NCBI RefSeq assembly: GCF_041287255.1
Contig: NZ_JBGGTX010000004.1
Location: 310,001-374,000 of the forward strand
Reading direction: 5' to 3'
From: Tamlana flava
GTDB lineage: Bacteria; Bacteroidota; Bacteroidia; Flavobacteriales; Flavobacteriaceae
Length of the DNA stretch: 64,000 bases
Made by a program: the position numbers and the translations under genes. Below the pieces are notes generated by a model that had not been told where the DNA came from, did not search any database, and saw nothing but the letters and a program-made list of their open reading frames with translations. Below are positions 47,834-57,731 of this stretch, piece after piece. Position 1 is the first letter of the stretch, and each line of letters begins with the position of its first letter.

Positions 47834-50517
47834 TGCGAAACATTCCAGTTATAATATTAGCGTTAATGCTGTTTACTTCGTGTTCGGAAAATAAAACGGT
47901 AGTCATTATTGCTAACGAAGAAAATTTTAGAATTGGTTTTGCTAAAGAAAGGCTTGAAAAAACATTCGTAGATATCGGTTTTCAGGTGAGTTTAGCTTCA
48001 ACTAATGAAGAAAATACCAAAGATGTGCTTACAATTTCAATTACTGAAAAAGCAGATAAAACCAATAAAGAAGGTTTTAAAATAAGTTCAGCAAAAAATA
48101 GCATAAATATCCAAGGAACTGATGCTTCTGGAGCCTTGTATGGTGTCTTAGAGTTATGTGATAGAATTGAGGCTTCTGGCGAAATTCCTTTAGATCTACA
48201 TATTCAAGATAAACCAGAAATGGTTTTGCGTGGCACTTGCATTGGCCTTCAAAAAACTGAATATCTACCAGGACGCACCGTTTATGAGTATCCTTATACA
48301 TCCGAGAATTTTCCTTGGTTTTATGATAAAGCACATTGGATTGAGTATTTAGATATGATGGTTGAAAACAGATACAATTCTTTGTATTTATGGAATGGCC
48401 ATCCGTTTGCTTCATTGGTAAAATTAGATGATTATCCATATGCGGTAGAGGTTGATGAAGAAACCTTCAAAAAAAACGAAGCGATTTTCAAATTCATTAC
48501 TGAAGAAGCTGACAAGCGAGGTATTTGGGTAATTCAAATGTTTTACAACATTATTGTTTCAAAACCTTTTGCCGAAAAACATGGCATAAAAACCCAAGAA
48601 CGTACCCGCCCAATAACACCATTAATTGCAGATTACACACAAAAATCGATTACCGAATTCATTAAAAAATACCCAAACGTTGGGTTTTTGGTAACTTTAG
48701 GAGAAGCTATGCATACCATCGATGATGATGTGGAATGGTTTACAGAAACCATTATTCCCGGAGTGAAAAATGGGTTAAAAGAACTAGGAATTACCAATGA
48801 ACCACCAATAGTTTTACGTGGTCATGACACTGATGCCAAACGTGTTATGGAAGCGGCATTGCCTATTTACAAAAACCTTTACACCACGTTTAAATATAAT
48901 GGTGAGTCATTAACAACCTACGAGCCACGAGATGCTTGGGAAGATATTCCAAAAGCTTTAAGCAAGTTGGGGTCTGTACATATCTCCAACGTACATGTTT
49001 TGGCAAATTTGGAGCCTTTTCGTTACAGTTCGCCAGATTTCATTCAAAAAAGTGTAAAAGCAATGCATAGCATTCAAGGTGCTAATGGTTTGCATTTATA
49101 TCCGCAAGCGTCTTATTGGGATTGGCCGTACACCGCCAATAAAACCTCGCCTCGATTAAAACAGATCGACAGGGATTGGATGTGGTATCAAGCATGGGCT
49201 AGATATGCTTGGAAATCCAATCGTGATAGATTCGATGAAGTGCTTTATTGGACGAATATTTTGGGTGATTATTACGATTGTGGCAAAAGTGGAAAAGATA
49301 TTTTACAAGCCTACGAAGAAACTGGTGAAATCGCTCCAAAACTTCTTCGAACCTTTGGTATTTCTGATGGAAATCGACAAACCTTATTGCTCGGCATGTT
49401 TATGGGACAATTGGTTAACCCATTTAAGTATCATGTTTATAAGGACTTTTTGTCATCAAATGGGCCAGTGGGTGAAATTCTTACAGAGTATGCGGCGAAA
49501 GAATGGAAAGGAGAACCGCATGTGGGTGAAACTCCGCCACAAATTATTGATGAGGTTGTTAATCACGGAAAACTTGCGGTAAAAGCCATAGAGAATGCTT
49601 CAACTTCAATTAAAGCAAATAAAGATGAGTTTCAGCGTTTTAAAAATGACGTGTACTGCTACGATGCTTTTGCAAACTATTTTGCGGAAAAGGTAAAGGC
49701 GGCAATGCTCGTTTTAAATTATAAATATTCCAATAATATTGAAGACCTTGAAAAGGCCATTCCATTTCTAGAAAAGAGTGTTGCGTATTTTACCGAGTTA
49801 ACCAAGCTTACAAAAGATACTTACCTGTACGCTAATAGTATGCAAACCGCACAACGCCGAATTCCGATAACTGGGAGCAACGGAACCAATAAAACTTGGG
49901 AAGAACTTTTGCCGCATTATCAAAATGAACTTGATGTTTTTAGGCGTAATGTTGATATGCTAAAATCAAAAGGAAATGATGGGAAAGGTTTGAAAGAATA
50001 CAAGGTTTTCGAGCCCGTTGAAGTTACCATTCTTAATGAAAACATTAAGCGTTTCCCGATGAAAAGAGGAATGAATGTTTATTCTGATAATGACGCTCAA
50101 ATTGAAGGGGTTGCAGAAGAATTGAAACGGTTATCTGGGGTGCAATTTTCAGATAAAAAGCAACAAGAAAACGGTACGGTTTTGCATTTTAAAACCGATA
50201 AGTCTGTGAACATATTGGTTGGGTATTTTAATACCAACAGTTATACCGTTTTAGAACCACCAACATTAGAAACCAATGCTCATGCGAACGACAGGGGGCA
50301 GGCTGATATAAAGATTGCTAATGCCATGCTAATCTCGGGGTTATATCCGGTAAATGTTTACAGTTATCGTTATGAACCTGGTGAACATAAATTAATATTG
50401 GGCAAAGGACGTGTTTTAATTTTAGGGTTTATTGAAGGCGATGAAGACATTGCAATCCATGATGCTGGTCTCAACAATTTAGAAGATGGTATTTCTGTGG
50501 ATTGGTTATTTTATTAA
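47833..50517 (+). CDS. GH20/GH67-like large glycosidase candidate, lipoprotein
   Basis: An 894-residue lipoprotein (FTSC, Cys17). Residues about 25-130 resemble the N-terminal domain 2 of GH20 and GH67 enzymes (ending QGTDASGALYGVLELCDRI). The central part (about 135-480) looks like a TIM barrel with WIEYLDMMVENRYNSLYLWNGHPF, GEAMHTIDDDVEWF and ANLEPFRYSSPDFIQ, resembling alpha-glucuronidase or hexosaminidase barrels. A helical region (about 500-720) and a small beta domain follow. No exact family is recognised. In a pectin locus, a uronidase is a reasonable idea, but no catalytic pair is assigned. Confidence 0.55.
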   Translation: MRNIPVIILALMLFTSCSENKTVVIIANEENFRIGFAKERLEKTFVDIGFQVSLASTNEENTKDVLTISITEKADKTNKEGFKISSAKNSINIQGTDASGALYGVLELCDRIEASGEIPLDLHIQDKPEMVLRGTCIGLQKTEYLPGRTVYEYPYTSENFPWFYDKAHWIEYLDMMVENRYNSLYLWNGHPFASLVKLDDYPYAVEVDEETFKKNEAIFKFITEEADKRGIWVIQMFYNIIVSKPFAEKHGIKTQERTRPITPLIADYTQKSITEFIKKYPNVGFLVTLGEAMHTIDDDVEWFTETIIPGVKNGLKELGITNEPPIVLRGHDTDAKRVMEAALPIYKNLYTTFKYNGESLTTYEPRDAWEDIPKALSKLGSVHISNVHVLANLEPFRYSSPDFIQKSVKAMHSIQGANGLHLYPQASYWDWPYTANKTSPRLKQIDRDWMWYQAWARYAWKSNRDRFDEVLYWTNILGDYYDCGKSGKDILQAYEETGEIAPKLLRTFGISDGNRQTLLLGMFMGQLVNPFKYHVYKDFLSSNGPVGEILTEYAAKEWKGEPHVGETPPQIIDEVVNHGKLAVKAIENASTSIKANKDEFQRFKNDVYCYDAFANYFAEKVKAAMLVLNYKYSNNIEDLEKAIPFLEKSVAYFTELTKLTKDTYLYANSMQTAQRRIPITGSNGTNKTWEELLPHYQNELDVFRRNVDMLKSKGNDGKGLKEYKVFEPVEVTILNENIKRFPMKRGMNVYSDNDAQIEGVAEELKRLSGVQFSDKKQQENGTVLHFKTDKSVNILVGYFNTNSYTVLEPPTLETNAHANDRGQADIKIANAMLISGLYPVNVYSYRYEPGEHKLILGKGRVLILGFIEGDEDIAIHDAGLNNLEDGISVDWLFY

Positions 50518-50518
50518 A

Positions 50519-53500
50519 ATGAAGCATTTAAGTTATATATTTTTAATTACTGTTTTCGGTTTCCTTTCATGCGAAACTAAAGAGGATATTTCGAAAGTTC
50601 GAAAGGAAATTTCCCTGAACGATAACTGGGAAACCATCCACCTCGATAGTTTAAACCTGCCAGAATCGAATTTTGTTAAAAACCCAACAGCAGAAATGCC
50701 ATGGAAAAAAGTCTCGGTACCACACAATTGGGACCAGTATTATGGTTATCGTCGAGCAAAACATGGTAACCTTCACGGTACAGCTTGGTACAAAAAAACC
50801 TTGACTTTTGATAAACAAAATCAAGGTAAGCAGCACTTTTTGTTTTTTGAAGGTGTAGGGTCTTACGCAACGGTTTGGGTAAATGGGAAACAGGTTGGCG
50901 AACATAAAGGTGGACGAACAACGTTTACGCTAAATATTAGCAATGCTATCAATTTTGATACCGAAAACATTATTATTGTAAAAGCAGAACATCCGGCATT
51001 TATAGCTGACTTACCTTGGGTTTGTGGTGGTTGCTCTGGTGAATGGGGCTTTTCGGAAGGGTCACAACCTATGGGCATTTTTAGGCCGGTATCTTTGGTG
51101 ATAACTAGCGATGTTAGAATCGAGCCTTTTGGCGTTCATATTTGGAATGATGACCAAACAAACAAAGAAAGGGCTTTACTTCATGTTACCACAGAATTAA
51201 AAAATAACAGTGGCTCTGAAAAAAAAATTAGGGTTGTAAATACCCTTTTAACCCCCGAAGGTGATGAAGTATCGTCAATGGAAACAGTGATTGATAAGCT
51301 TTCAGATTCAAAAGAAATAAAACAAACATTACCCAAAATTTCCAATCCAAAATTGTGGTCTCCTGAGCATCCATATCTCTATCAACTTTCAACAAATATT
51401 TACGAAAATGATGTGTTGGTGGATGCTCAAATGACGCCTTATGGTATTCGATGGGTAAGTTGGCCCGTAAATCGTGAGGATGATGACAATCGTTTTTTTA
51501 TAAATAACGAACCGTTTTTTATTAACGGCACTTGCGAGTACGAACATTTAATTGGGAAAAGCCATTCTTTTTCAGAAACTGAAATACAAACAAGAATAGA
51601 ACAGGTAAAAGCTGCTGGATACAATGCCTTTCGAGAAGGACACCAACCCCATAATTTGCTCTATCAAGAGCATTTAGATAAAGAAGGTATTTTGTTTTGG
51701 AGTCAGTTTTCGGCGCATATTTGGTATGACACGCCTGAGTTTAAGGAAAATTTCAAAACACTTTTAAAGGAATGGATTAAAGAGCGGAGAAATAATCCGT
51801 CTATCGTTATGTGGGGTTTGCAAAACGAAAGCACTATTCCAAAAGAATTTGCTGAAGAATGCACGCAAATTATTCGAGAACTCGACCCGACTTCTGCCAA
51901 ACAGCGCATTGTAACCACCTGTAATGGCGGTGAGGGCACTGATTGGAATGTGATTCAAAATTGGTCAGGAACTTACGGTGGCAACCCGTATAATTATGGT
52001 GAGGAATTGACGGAACAATTACTGAATGGCGAATATGGTGGATGGCGTTCGGTAGATTTACATACCGAAGGTGAATTCAACCAAAAAGGGGAATTTAGCG
52101 AAAATCGTTTCTCTCAACTTATGGAAATCAAGGTTCACGAAGCAGAATCAGTAATTGATAAAATTGTTGGTCAATACCATTGGTTACTATATTCGCATGA
52201 AAACCCAGGTCGCTCGCAAAACGGTGAAGGTTTTCGGGACATCGATAAAATTGGCCCTGTAAATTATAAAGGCATCTTCACCATTTGGGGAGAACCTTTA
52301 GATGTATTTTATATGTATCGTTCCAATTACGTTTCAAAGGAAAAAGAACCCATGGTTTATATTGTGTCTCACACATGGCCAAATCGTTGGAAGTCAACAG
52401 GAATTAAAAATGGTATCGATATCTATTCTAATTGTGATGAAGTTGAACTGTTTAATGATGTTGAAAATAGTTCACTTGGGCGGATAAAAAACCCCGGTAT
52501 GGGCCAGCATTTCGAGTGGAATAATGTGAATATAATGCACAATGTGCTTTATGCGGTTGGCTTTGTAAACGGAAAAGCCGTGGCTAAAGATTATATTGTT
52601 TTAAACAATTTGCCTGAAGCTCCAAATTTAAACAAGCTTGTTAATAATGTTAATGACGTTTTAAATCCAAATGATGCCTACCATTATCTATATCGGGTAA
52701 ATTGTGGTGGTCCAGATTATAAAGATAATAACGGAAATACTTGGTTGGCCGATGTGCATAAAACTGACGAACATACTTGGGGTTCATTATCATGGACGGA
52801 TGACTTTGAAAATCTTCCCGCATTTTACGCTAGCCAAAGGCAAACTAACGACCCTATTGCAAATACCAAAGATTGGCCTTTGTTTCAAAGTTTTAGATAT
52901 GGGGCAGATAAATTGAAATATGAATTTCCTGCCCCAGATGGCGAATATTTGGTGGAGTTGTTTTTTAATGAACCGTGGTACGGAACAGGAGACGGCATGA
53001 ACTGCAAAGATTGGCGTGTTTTTGATATCGCTATAAATGATGAAACCGTTGAGGAAGATTTAGATATTTGGAGCCAAGTAGGGCATGATGCAGCATTAAA
53101 AAAATCGTATATAGCTGAAAGCAAAAACGGCACAATGGTTATTTCATTCCCCAACATGGCTTCGGGACAAGCAGTGATTTCAGCCATTGCCATAGCTTCA
53201 AAAAATAGAAATATTAAACCTGCAAAACCTTCCGATAAGGATGTTTTAAATGTACAAACCAATGCGGATTTTGAAATTGGCACATGGTTAAATCTAAACC
53301 ATAAACAATACGTAAATTCAAATATTCGTTATCAAAAATTGCCATCAGAACTTTATGGAGCGCATTATCTTCGTTTTTCAAATTCCGAGGAAAATAGAGG
53401 CGTTTCAGGGTCATTCATTTCAAAAGAAAATGCGAATGTTTATATATTATATGATTCAAATGTGTTTCCGTTATCTTGGTTATCTGGTTATCAAAAGTTG

Positions 53501-54043
53501 AACGATACAGTACAAAATAACGCAGGAACTACTTTTTATGTTTTCCGAAAGGAGGTCAAAAAAGGGGAACGGGTGAATTTTGGCAGCCTTAGAGAAGGAG
53601 AAATGTATTCAATTGCTGTGGTACCTTCCTATTCTATGGAGGAGCAAGATATTAGGCCGATTTTGAAGCTTGAGGCTGAAGATGCTAAAGTCACAGGTGG
53701 AGGCATTAATAAAGCCAATTTCAAAAAAAGTGATTATGTTGAATTTACCCAAAATACCGAAAACAGCATCACATTTACCGTAAATCCGGGCGTGGCGAAT
53801 ATTTATTTGATGCGCTACCATTATATGAACATGAACGACCATTCAGTAAAAGTGCGGTTGAAAATTGAGGATGCCAATGGTATTCTGTTGCGTAATGATG
53901 ATATTGAATTTCCCGTAAGGCAAGACAAATGGAAAATTTTGAATACTACTTCTGGCGGATTTATTAACGCTGGAACCTATAAAATAACTTTAGAATCAAA
54001 TCAAATGAAAGGCTTACGTATAGAATCGTTTGAATTTCAATAA
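50519..54043 (+). CDS. GH2 enzyme with malectin domain, lipoprotein
   Basis: A 1174-residue lipoprotein (FLSC near residue 19). The GH2 core spans about 25-600: sugar-binding domain, immunoglobulin-like domain and TIM barrel with acid/base Glu437 in LQNES and nucleophile Glu505 in GEYGG. A malectin-like domain follows at about 718-895 (VNCGGPDYKDNNGNTW), then a long C-terminal region ending in a beta-sandwich (about 1040-1174) that resembles a carbohydrate-binding module. GH2 members act on beta-galactose, beta-glucuronate or beta-mannose; which applies is not clear. I use the ATG at 50519, one base after the previous stop, because the longer frame from 50486 overlaps that gene. Confidence 0.87.
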   Translation: MKHLSYIFLITVFGFLSCETKEDISKVRKEISLNDNWETIHLDSLNLPESNFVKNPTAEMPWKKVSVPHNWDQYYGYRRAKHGNLHGTAWYKKTLTFDKQNQGKQHFLFFEGVGSYATVWVNGKQVGEHKGGRTTFTLNISNAINFDTENIIIVKAEHPAFIADLPWVCGGCSGEWGFSEGSQPMGIFRPVSLVITSDVRIEPFGVHIWNDDQTNKERALLHVTTELKNNSGSEKKIRVVNTLLTPEGDEVSSMETVIDKLSDSKEIKQTLPKISNPKLWSPEHPYLYQLSTNIYENDVLVDAQMTPYGIRWVSWPVNREDDDNRFFINNEPFFINGTCEYEHLIGKSHSFSETEIQTRIEQVKAAGYNAFREGHQPHNLLYQEHLDKEGILFWSQFSAHIWYDTPEFKENFKTLLKEWIKERRNNPSIVMWGLQNESTIPKEFAEECTQIIRELDPTSAKQRIVTTCNGGEGTDWNVIQNWSGTYGGNPYNYGEELTEQLLNGEYGGWRSVDLHTEGEFNQKGEFSENRFSQLMEIKVHEAESVIDKIVGQYHWLLYSHENPGRSQNGEGFRDIDKIGPVNYKGIFTIWGEPLDVFYMYRSNYVSKEKEPMVYIVSHTWPNRWKSTGIKNGIDIYSNCDEVELFNDVENSSLGRIKNPGMGQHFEWNNVNIMHNVLYAVGFVNGKAVAKDYIVLNNLPEAPNLNKLVNNVNDVLNPNDAYHYLYRVNCGGPDYKDNNGNTWLADVHKTDEHTWGSLSWTDDFENLPAFYASQRQTNDPIANTKDWPLFQSFRYGADKLKYEFPAPDGEYLVELFFNEPWYGTGDGMNCKDWRVFDIAINDETVEEDLDIWSQVGHDAALKKSYIAESKNGTMVISFPNMASGQAVISAIAIASKNRNIKPAKPSDKDVLNVQTNADFEIGTWLNLNHKQYVNSNIRYQKLPSELYGAHYLRFSNSEENRGVSGSFISKENANVYILYDSNVFPLSWLSGYQKLNDTVQNNAGTTFYVFRKEVKKGERVNFGSLREGEMYSIAVVPSYSMEEQDIRPILKLEAEDAKVTGGGINKANFKKSDYVEFTQNTENSITFTVNPGVANIYLMRYHYMNMNDHSVKVRLKIEDANGILLRNDDIEFPVRQDKWKILNTTSGGFINAGTYKITLESNQMKGLRIESFEFQ

Positions 54044-54062
54044 ATAAAAAGTAATCGCAACC

Positions 54063-56483
54063 ATGAAACGTTTCATAATATTAAGCTTTTTTCTGTCCTT
54101 GCTTGTGGCATGTAATACTTCAGAAGAAAAAAATGCTCGACTTATTGAAGATTTTAATTTTGATTGGCGTTTTCAGTTGGGCGACCATCCTGAAGCTATT
54201 GATTCTTTATTCAGCGCTGAAAATTGGCGAACCATAAATCTACCCCACGATTGGAGTATTGAAGGCGAATTTAGTAAAGAACACCCCGCAAAACCTGAAG
54301 GTGGTGCCTTGCCAACAGGAATTGCATGGTATAGAAAAACCTTTGAATTGCCAGAAACCCTTAAGAACAAAACCATTTGGATTGAGTTTGATGGCGTGTA
54401 TCGAAATAGTGAAGTTTGGATAAATGGTCAGCATTTAGGAAAACGACCTAACGGCTATATTTCTTTTGCTTATGATTTAACAGAACATTTAAACTTTGGA
54501 GAAAGCCAGAATGTTATAGTCGTAAAGGTTGATAATTCCGAGCAACCCAATTCTCGCTGGTATTCGGGTTCTGGAATTTATCGAAATGTACGGTTGGTTG
54601 CAACAGAAAATCTGCATGTAGCACATTGGGGCACATACGCAACAACGCCTGAGGTTTCAAAGGAAAAAGCTACTGTGAATTTGGAGGTAACACTTCAAAA
54701 TGAATCGGAAACCGATAAATCATTTAGGTTGGTAAGTTCTATTTTAAATGAAGATGGATTAACTGTTGCTGAAGCAATTTTAGAAGATAAAATCAATAAA
54801 AACACGTCTAAAACTACGATTCAATACTTTGAGGTTTTAAACCCGAATTTATGGGACACGAAGCATCCGTATCAGTATAAAATCCAAACCAAAGTTTATG
54901 AAAAAAATAAGTTGGTTGATGATTATGAAACAGCTCTGGGCTTTCGTTCTTTTAATTTTGATGCCGAAACAGGGTTTTTCTTAAACGGTGTTTCAACAAA
55001 AATCCACGGCGTTTGTTTGCATCACGACAATGGTGCTTTAGGTGCGGTTGCCAATTATGAAGCCATCAAGCGTAAGCTTCAAATAATGAAAGAGATGGGT
55101 GTAAATGCCATTCGTGTTTCGCATAATCCTTCTTCGCTGGAGTTATTGGAATTATGCGATAAAATGGGATTTATTGTGCAGGTTGAGGCTTTTGATGTTT
55201 GGAAAAAGAAAAAAGTAAAAGCCGATTATAACTTGTTTTGGGATGAATGGCACGAGCAAGATTTAAAAGATTTTGTGAAACGCGACAGAAACTATCCGTC
55301 CGTAATGATGTGGAGCATTGGTAATGAAATCCGTGAACAGTTTGATAGTACTGGTATTGCCATCACCCAAAAACTGGTAAACATCGTAAAAGATTTGGAT
55401 AAAACCAGACCAGTAACTTGTGCATTGACCGAAAATGTTCCCGAGAAAAATTTTATATACCAATCTGGCGCGCTCGACCTTTTGGGTTTTAATTATAAGC
55501 ATAAGGATTATTATGGTTTCCCTGAAAAGTTTAAAGGTGAAAAAATAATTGCTTCCGAAAGTGTATCCGCTTTAGAAACCCGTGGGCATTACGATTTACC
55601 ATCCGATGAAATTAAGCGTTGGCCACCAGCGTACAATGAGCCTTTTGATGGTAATGACGATTTAACAGTTTCGGCATACGACCAAGTTTCAGCTTATTGG
55701 GGAGCAACCCACGAGGAAAGTTGGAAAGCTGTAAAATCTTTGGATTATATTGCTGGTACGTTTATCTGGACGGGGTTTGATTATATTGGCGAACCTATTC
55801 CGTACCCATATCCGGCTCGAAGTTCCTATTTTGGCATTGTTGATTTGGCAGGTTTCCCAAAGGATGTGTATTACATGTACCAAAGTGAATGGAGCGATGC
55901 GGATGTGTTGCATATTTTTCCGTATTGGAATTGGGATGAAGGTCAGGAAGTAGATATTTGGGCCTATTATAATAATGCCGATGAAGTAGAGCTGTTTTTA
56001 AACGGAAAATCATTGGGAAAAAAATCAAAGGAAAATGACGATTTGCATGTGATGTGGCGGGTTCCGTTCGAGGCAGGAACATTAAGGGCTGTTTCAAGAA
56101 AAGATGGGAATGTAGTTTTAGAAAAGGAAATACATACGGCTGGTAACCCCTCAAAAATTGAATTGAAAGCAAATAAAGAAAGCTTAAAAAACGACAATTA
56201 CGATTTGGTGTATCTAACCATAAGCATTTTAGATAGTGAAGGTAATTTAGTGCCAAAGGCCAATAATCTTATTAATTTTGAAATTTCAGGCGGTGGAAAA
56301 ATTGTTGGTGTCGATAACGGTTATCAAGCCGGTTTGGAACCTTTTAAGGCGAATTTTAGAAAGGCATATAACGGAAAATGTTTGGTTATCATTCAATCTA
56401 ACGGAAAGGCTGAAAATGTTCAATTAACAGCATCTTCTGATGGATTGGCATCAGAAAGCATTCAAATAAAAATATCAAATTAA
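54063..56483 (+). CDS. GH2 beta-galactosidase-like enzyme with C-terminal Ig domain, lipoprotein
   Basis: An 806-residue lipoprotein (LVAC, Cys17) of GH2. Blocks FNFDWRFQLGD and INLPHDWSIEGEF mark the sugar-binding domain, and RWYSGSGIYRNV the end of it. Acid/base is Glu422 in SIGNEI, nucleophile Glu499 in ASESVS. The C-terminus holds a DUF4982-like and a bacterial Ig-like domain (about 600-806). It differs from the GH2 at 50519 in lacking a malectin domain. Beta-galactosidase is the usual name for this subgroup; a beta-uronidase in pectin cannot be excluded. It is 6 bp from the RuBisCO-like gene, marking the switch from secreted to cytoplasmic products. Confidence 0.88.
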   Translation: MKRFIILSFFLSLLVACNTSEEKNARLIEDFNFDWRFQLGDHPEAIDSLFSAENWRTINLPHDWSIEGEFSKEHPAKPEGGALPTGIAWYRKTFELPETLKNKTIWIEFDGVYRNSEVWINGQHLGKRPNGYISFAYDLTEHLNFGESQNVIVVKVDNSEQPNSRWYSGSGIYRNVRLVATENLHVAHWGTYATTPEVSKEKATVNLEVTLQNESETDKSFRLVSSILNEDGLTVAEAILEDKINKNTSKTTIQYFEVLNPNLWDTKHPYQYKIQTKVYEKNKLVDDYETALGFRSFNFDAETGFFLNGVSTKIHGVCLHHDNGALGAVANYEAIKRKLQIMKEMGVNAIRVSHNPSSLELLELCDKMGFIVQVEAFDVWKKKKVKADYNLFWDEWHEQDLKDFVKRDRNYPSVMMWSIGNEIREQFDSTGIAITQKLVNIVKDLDKTRPVTCALTENVPEKNFIYQSGALDLLGFNYKHKDYYGFPEKFKGEKIIASESVSALETRGHYDLPSDEIKRWPPAYNEPFDGNDDLTVSAYDQVSAYWGATHEESWKAVKSLDYIAGTFIWTGFDYIGEPIPYPYPARSSYFGIVDLAGFPKDVYYMYQSEWSDADVLHIFPYWNWDEGQEVDIWAYYNNADEVELFLNGKSLGKKSKENDDLHVMWRVPFEAGTLRAVSRKDGNVVLEKEIHTAGNPSKIELKANKESLKNDNYDLVYLTISILDSEGNLVPKANNLINFEISGGGKIVGVDNGYQAGLEPFKANFRKAYNGKCLVIIQSNGKAENVQLTASSDGLASESIQIKISN

Positions 56484-56489
56484 AAACCA

Positions 56490-57731
56490 ATGGAACGAGT
56501 TTTTGCAGAATATTATATAGAAACGCCTTATGAAGTGGAACATGCTGCTGCTGTTTTGGCTGGCGAGCAATCTTCAGGAACATTTGTTTCCGTTCCAGGT
56601 GAAACCGAAGAACTCAAACAGCGTTTTGCTGCAAGGGTTGAGACCATTGAGCTATTGGATTTGGTCAATAATCCCTCAATACCAGGTAACATCATTCCGG
56701 GTAAAAAATACCAACGGGCCAAAGTGAAAGTGAGTTGGTCTATTGAGAATTTTGGTTATAATTTGCCCGTTTTAGTCAGTACCTTACAAGGTAATTTATA
56801 CGAAATAAGTCAGTTTACAGGTTTGAAATTGATGGATTTGGAGGTGCCCAAATCTTTTAAAAATCATTTTGAAGGACCAAAATTCGGAATAAAAGGGTCA
56901 AAAAAATCATGTGGCGTTGGCGATAGACCCATGATTGGAACGATTATAAAACCCAGTATTGGCATGTCAGTTGATGAAACCGTAAATTTAGTCGGTGCGC
57001 TCATTGAAGCTGGAATCGATTTTATAAAAGATGATGAACTTATGGGTTCTGCGGCCAATTCACCTTTCGAGGAACGGGTAAAAGGCATCATGAAGGTTAT
57101 TCGAAATAATGAGCAAAAAACAGGTAAGAAGGTGATGTATGCCTTTAATATTACTGATGAAATAGACCAAATGCAACGCCATTATGACACTATTGTTAAC
57201 GAAGGCGGGAGTTGCGCTATGATAAGCGTAAATAGCGTTGGTTTGGCCGGAACAAAGAAACTTTGCGATAGAGGAGAGTTGGTTATTCACGGGCACAGAA
57301 ATGGTTGGGGAATGTTGAATCGTCACCCATTGTTGGGTATTGAATTTCCAGCATATCAAAAAATTCAACGCTTGTGTGGTGTAGACCAGTTGCATGTGAA
57401 TGGCATTCAAAATAAATTTTGGGAATCTGATGATTCCGTCGTCACCTCCATAAAATCCTGTTTAAAGCCCATGTTGGGTGGTTACGAAATTTTACCCGTG
57501 GTTTCTTCCGGGCAATGGGGCGGACAAGCCTTCGAAACTTATAGAAGAACCCAAACCACCGATTTACTGTACATGGCAGGCGGTGGTATTTTGGCACACC
57601 CGATGGGACCAAAAGCTGGAGTAACCGCATTGCAGCAAGCTTGGGAAGGAGCGGTTGATGGTTTGTCTTTGGAAGAGGCGGCTAATGAATATGAGGCATT
57701 TGCAGCTTCAGTAAAGAAATTTTCTAAATAA
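56490..57731 (+). CDS. RuBisCO-like protein, OiaX/OiaT candidate
   Basis: A 413-residue cytoplasmic RuBisCO large-subunit-family protein. Equivalents of key RuBisCO residues can be seen: Lys154 in IIKPSIG (as Lys175), the metal-site run Lys180-Asp181-Asp182-Glu183 in KDDE, a His-Gly-His run at 267-269, loop-6 Lys309 in IQNKFWE, Ser340, and the phosphate-binding GGG at 364-366. The lysine usually two residues after Lys175 is Ser156, so true RuBisCO activity is unlikely. The next gene, sharing one base, is a DUF1537 kinase. The same pair occurs in D-apionate catabolism, where OiaX decarboxylates, or OiaT splits, 3-oxo-isoapionate 4-phosphate. That function is inferred from context; the methionine-salvage type lacks such neighbours. 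Confidence 0.85.
   Translation: MERVFAEYYIETPYEVEHAAAVLAGEQSSGTFVSVPGETEELKQRFAARVETIELLDLVNNPSIPGNIIPGKKYQRAKVKVSWSIENFGYNLPVLVSTLQGNLYEISQFTGLKLMDLEVPKSFKNHFEGPKFGIKGSKKSCGVGDRPMIGTIIKPSIGMSVDETVNLVGALIEAGIDFIKDDELMGSAANSPFEERVKGIMKVIRNNEQKTGKKVMYAFNITDEIDQMQRHYDTIVNEGGSCAMISVNSVGLAGTKKLCDRGELVIHGHRNGWGMLNRHPLLGIEFPAYQKIQRLCGVDQLHVNGIQNKFWESDDSVVTSIKSCLKPMLGGYEILPVVSSGQWGGQAFETYRRTQTTDLLYMAGGGILAHPMGPKAGVTALQQAWEGAVDGLSLEEAANEYEAFAASVKKFSK

Noticed and set aside
55795..56256. 153-codon minus-strand open frame
   Set aside because: It is antisense to the second GH2 gene and has no recognisable motif.
56490..57731. A true RuBisCO for carbon fixation
   Set aside because: The lysine two residues after the Lys175 equivalent is replaced by Ser, the protein is short, and there is no small subunit or phosphoribulokinase nearby.
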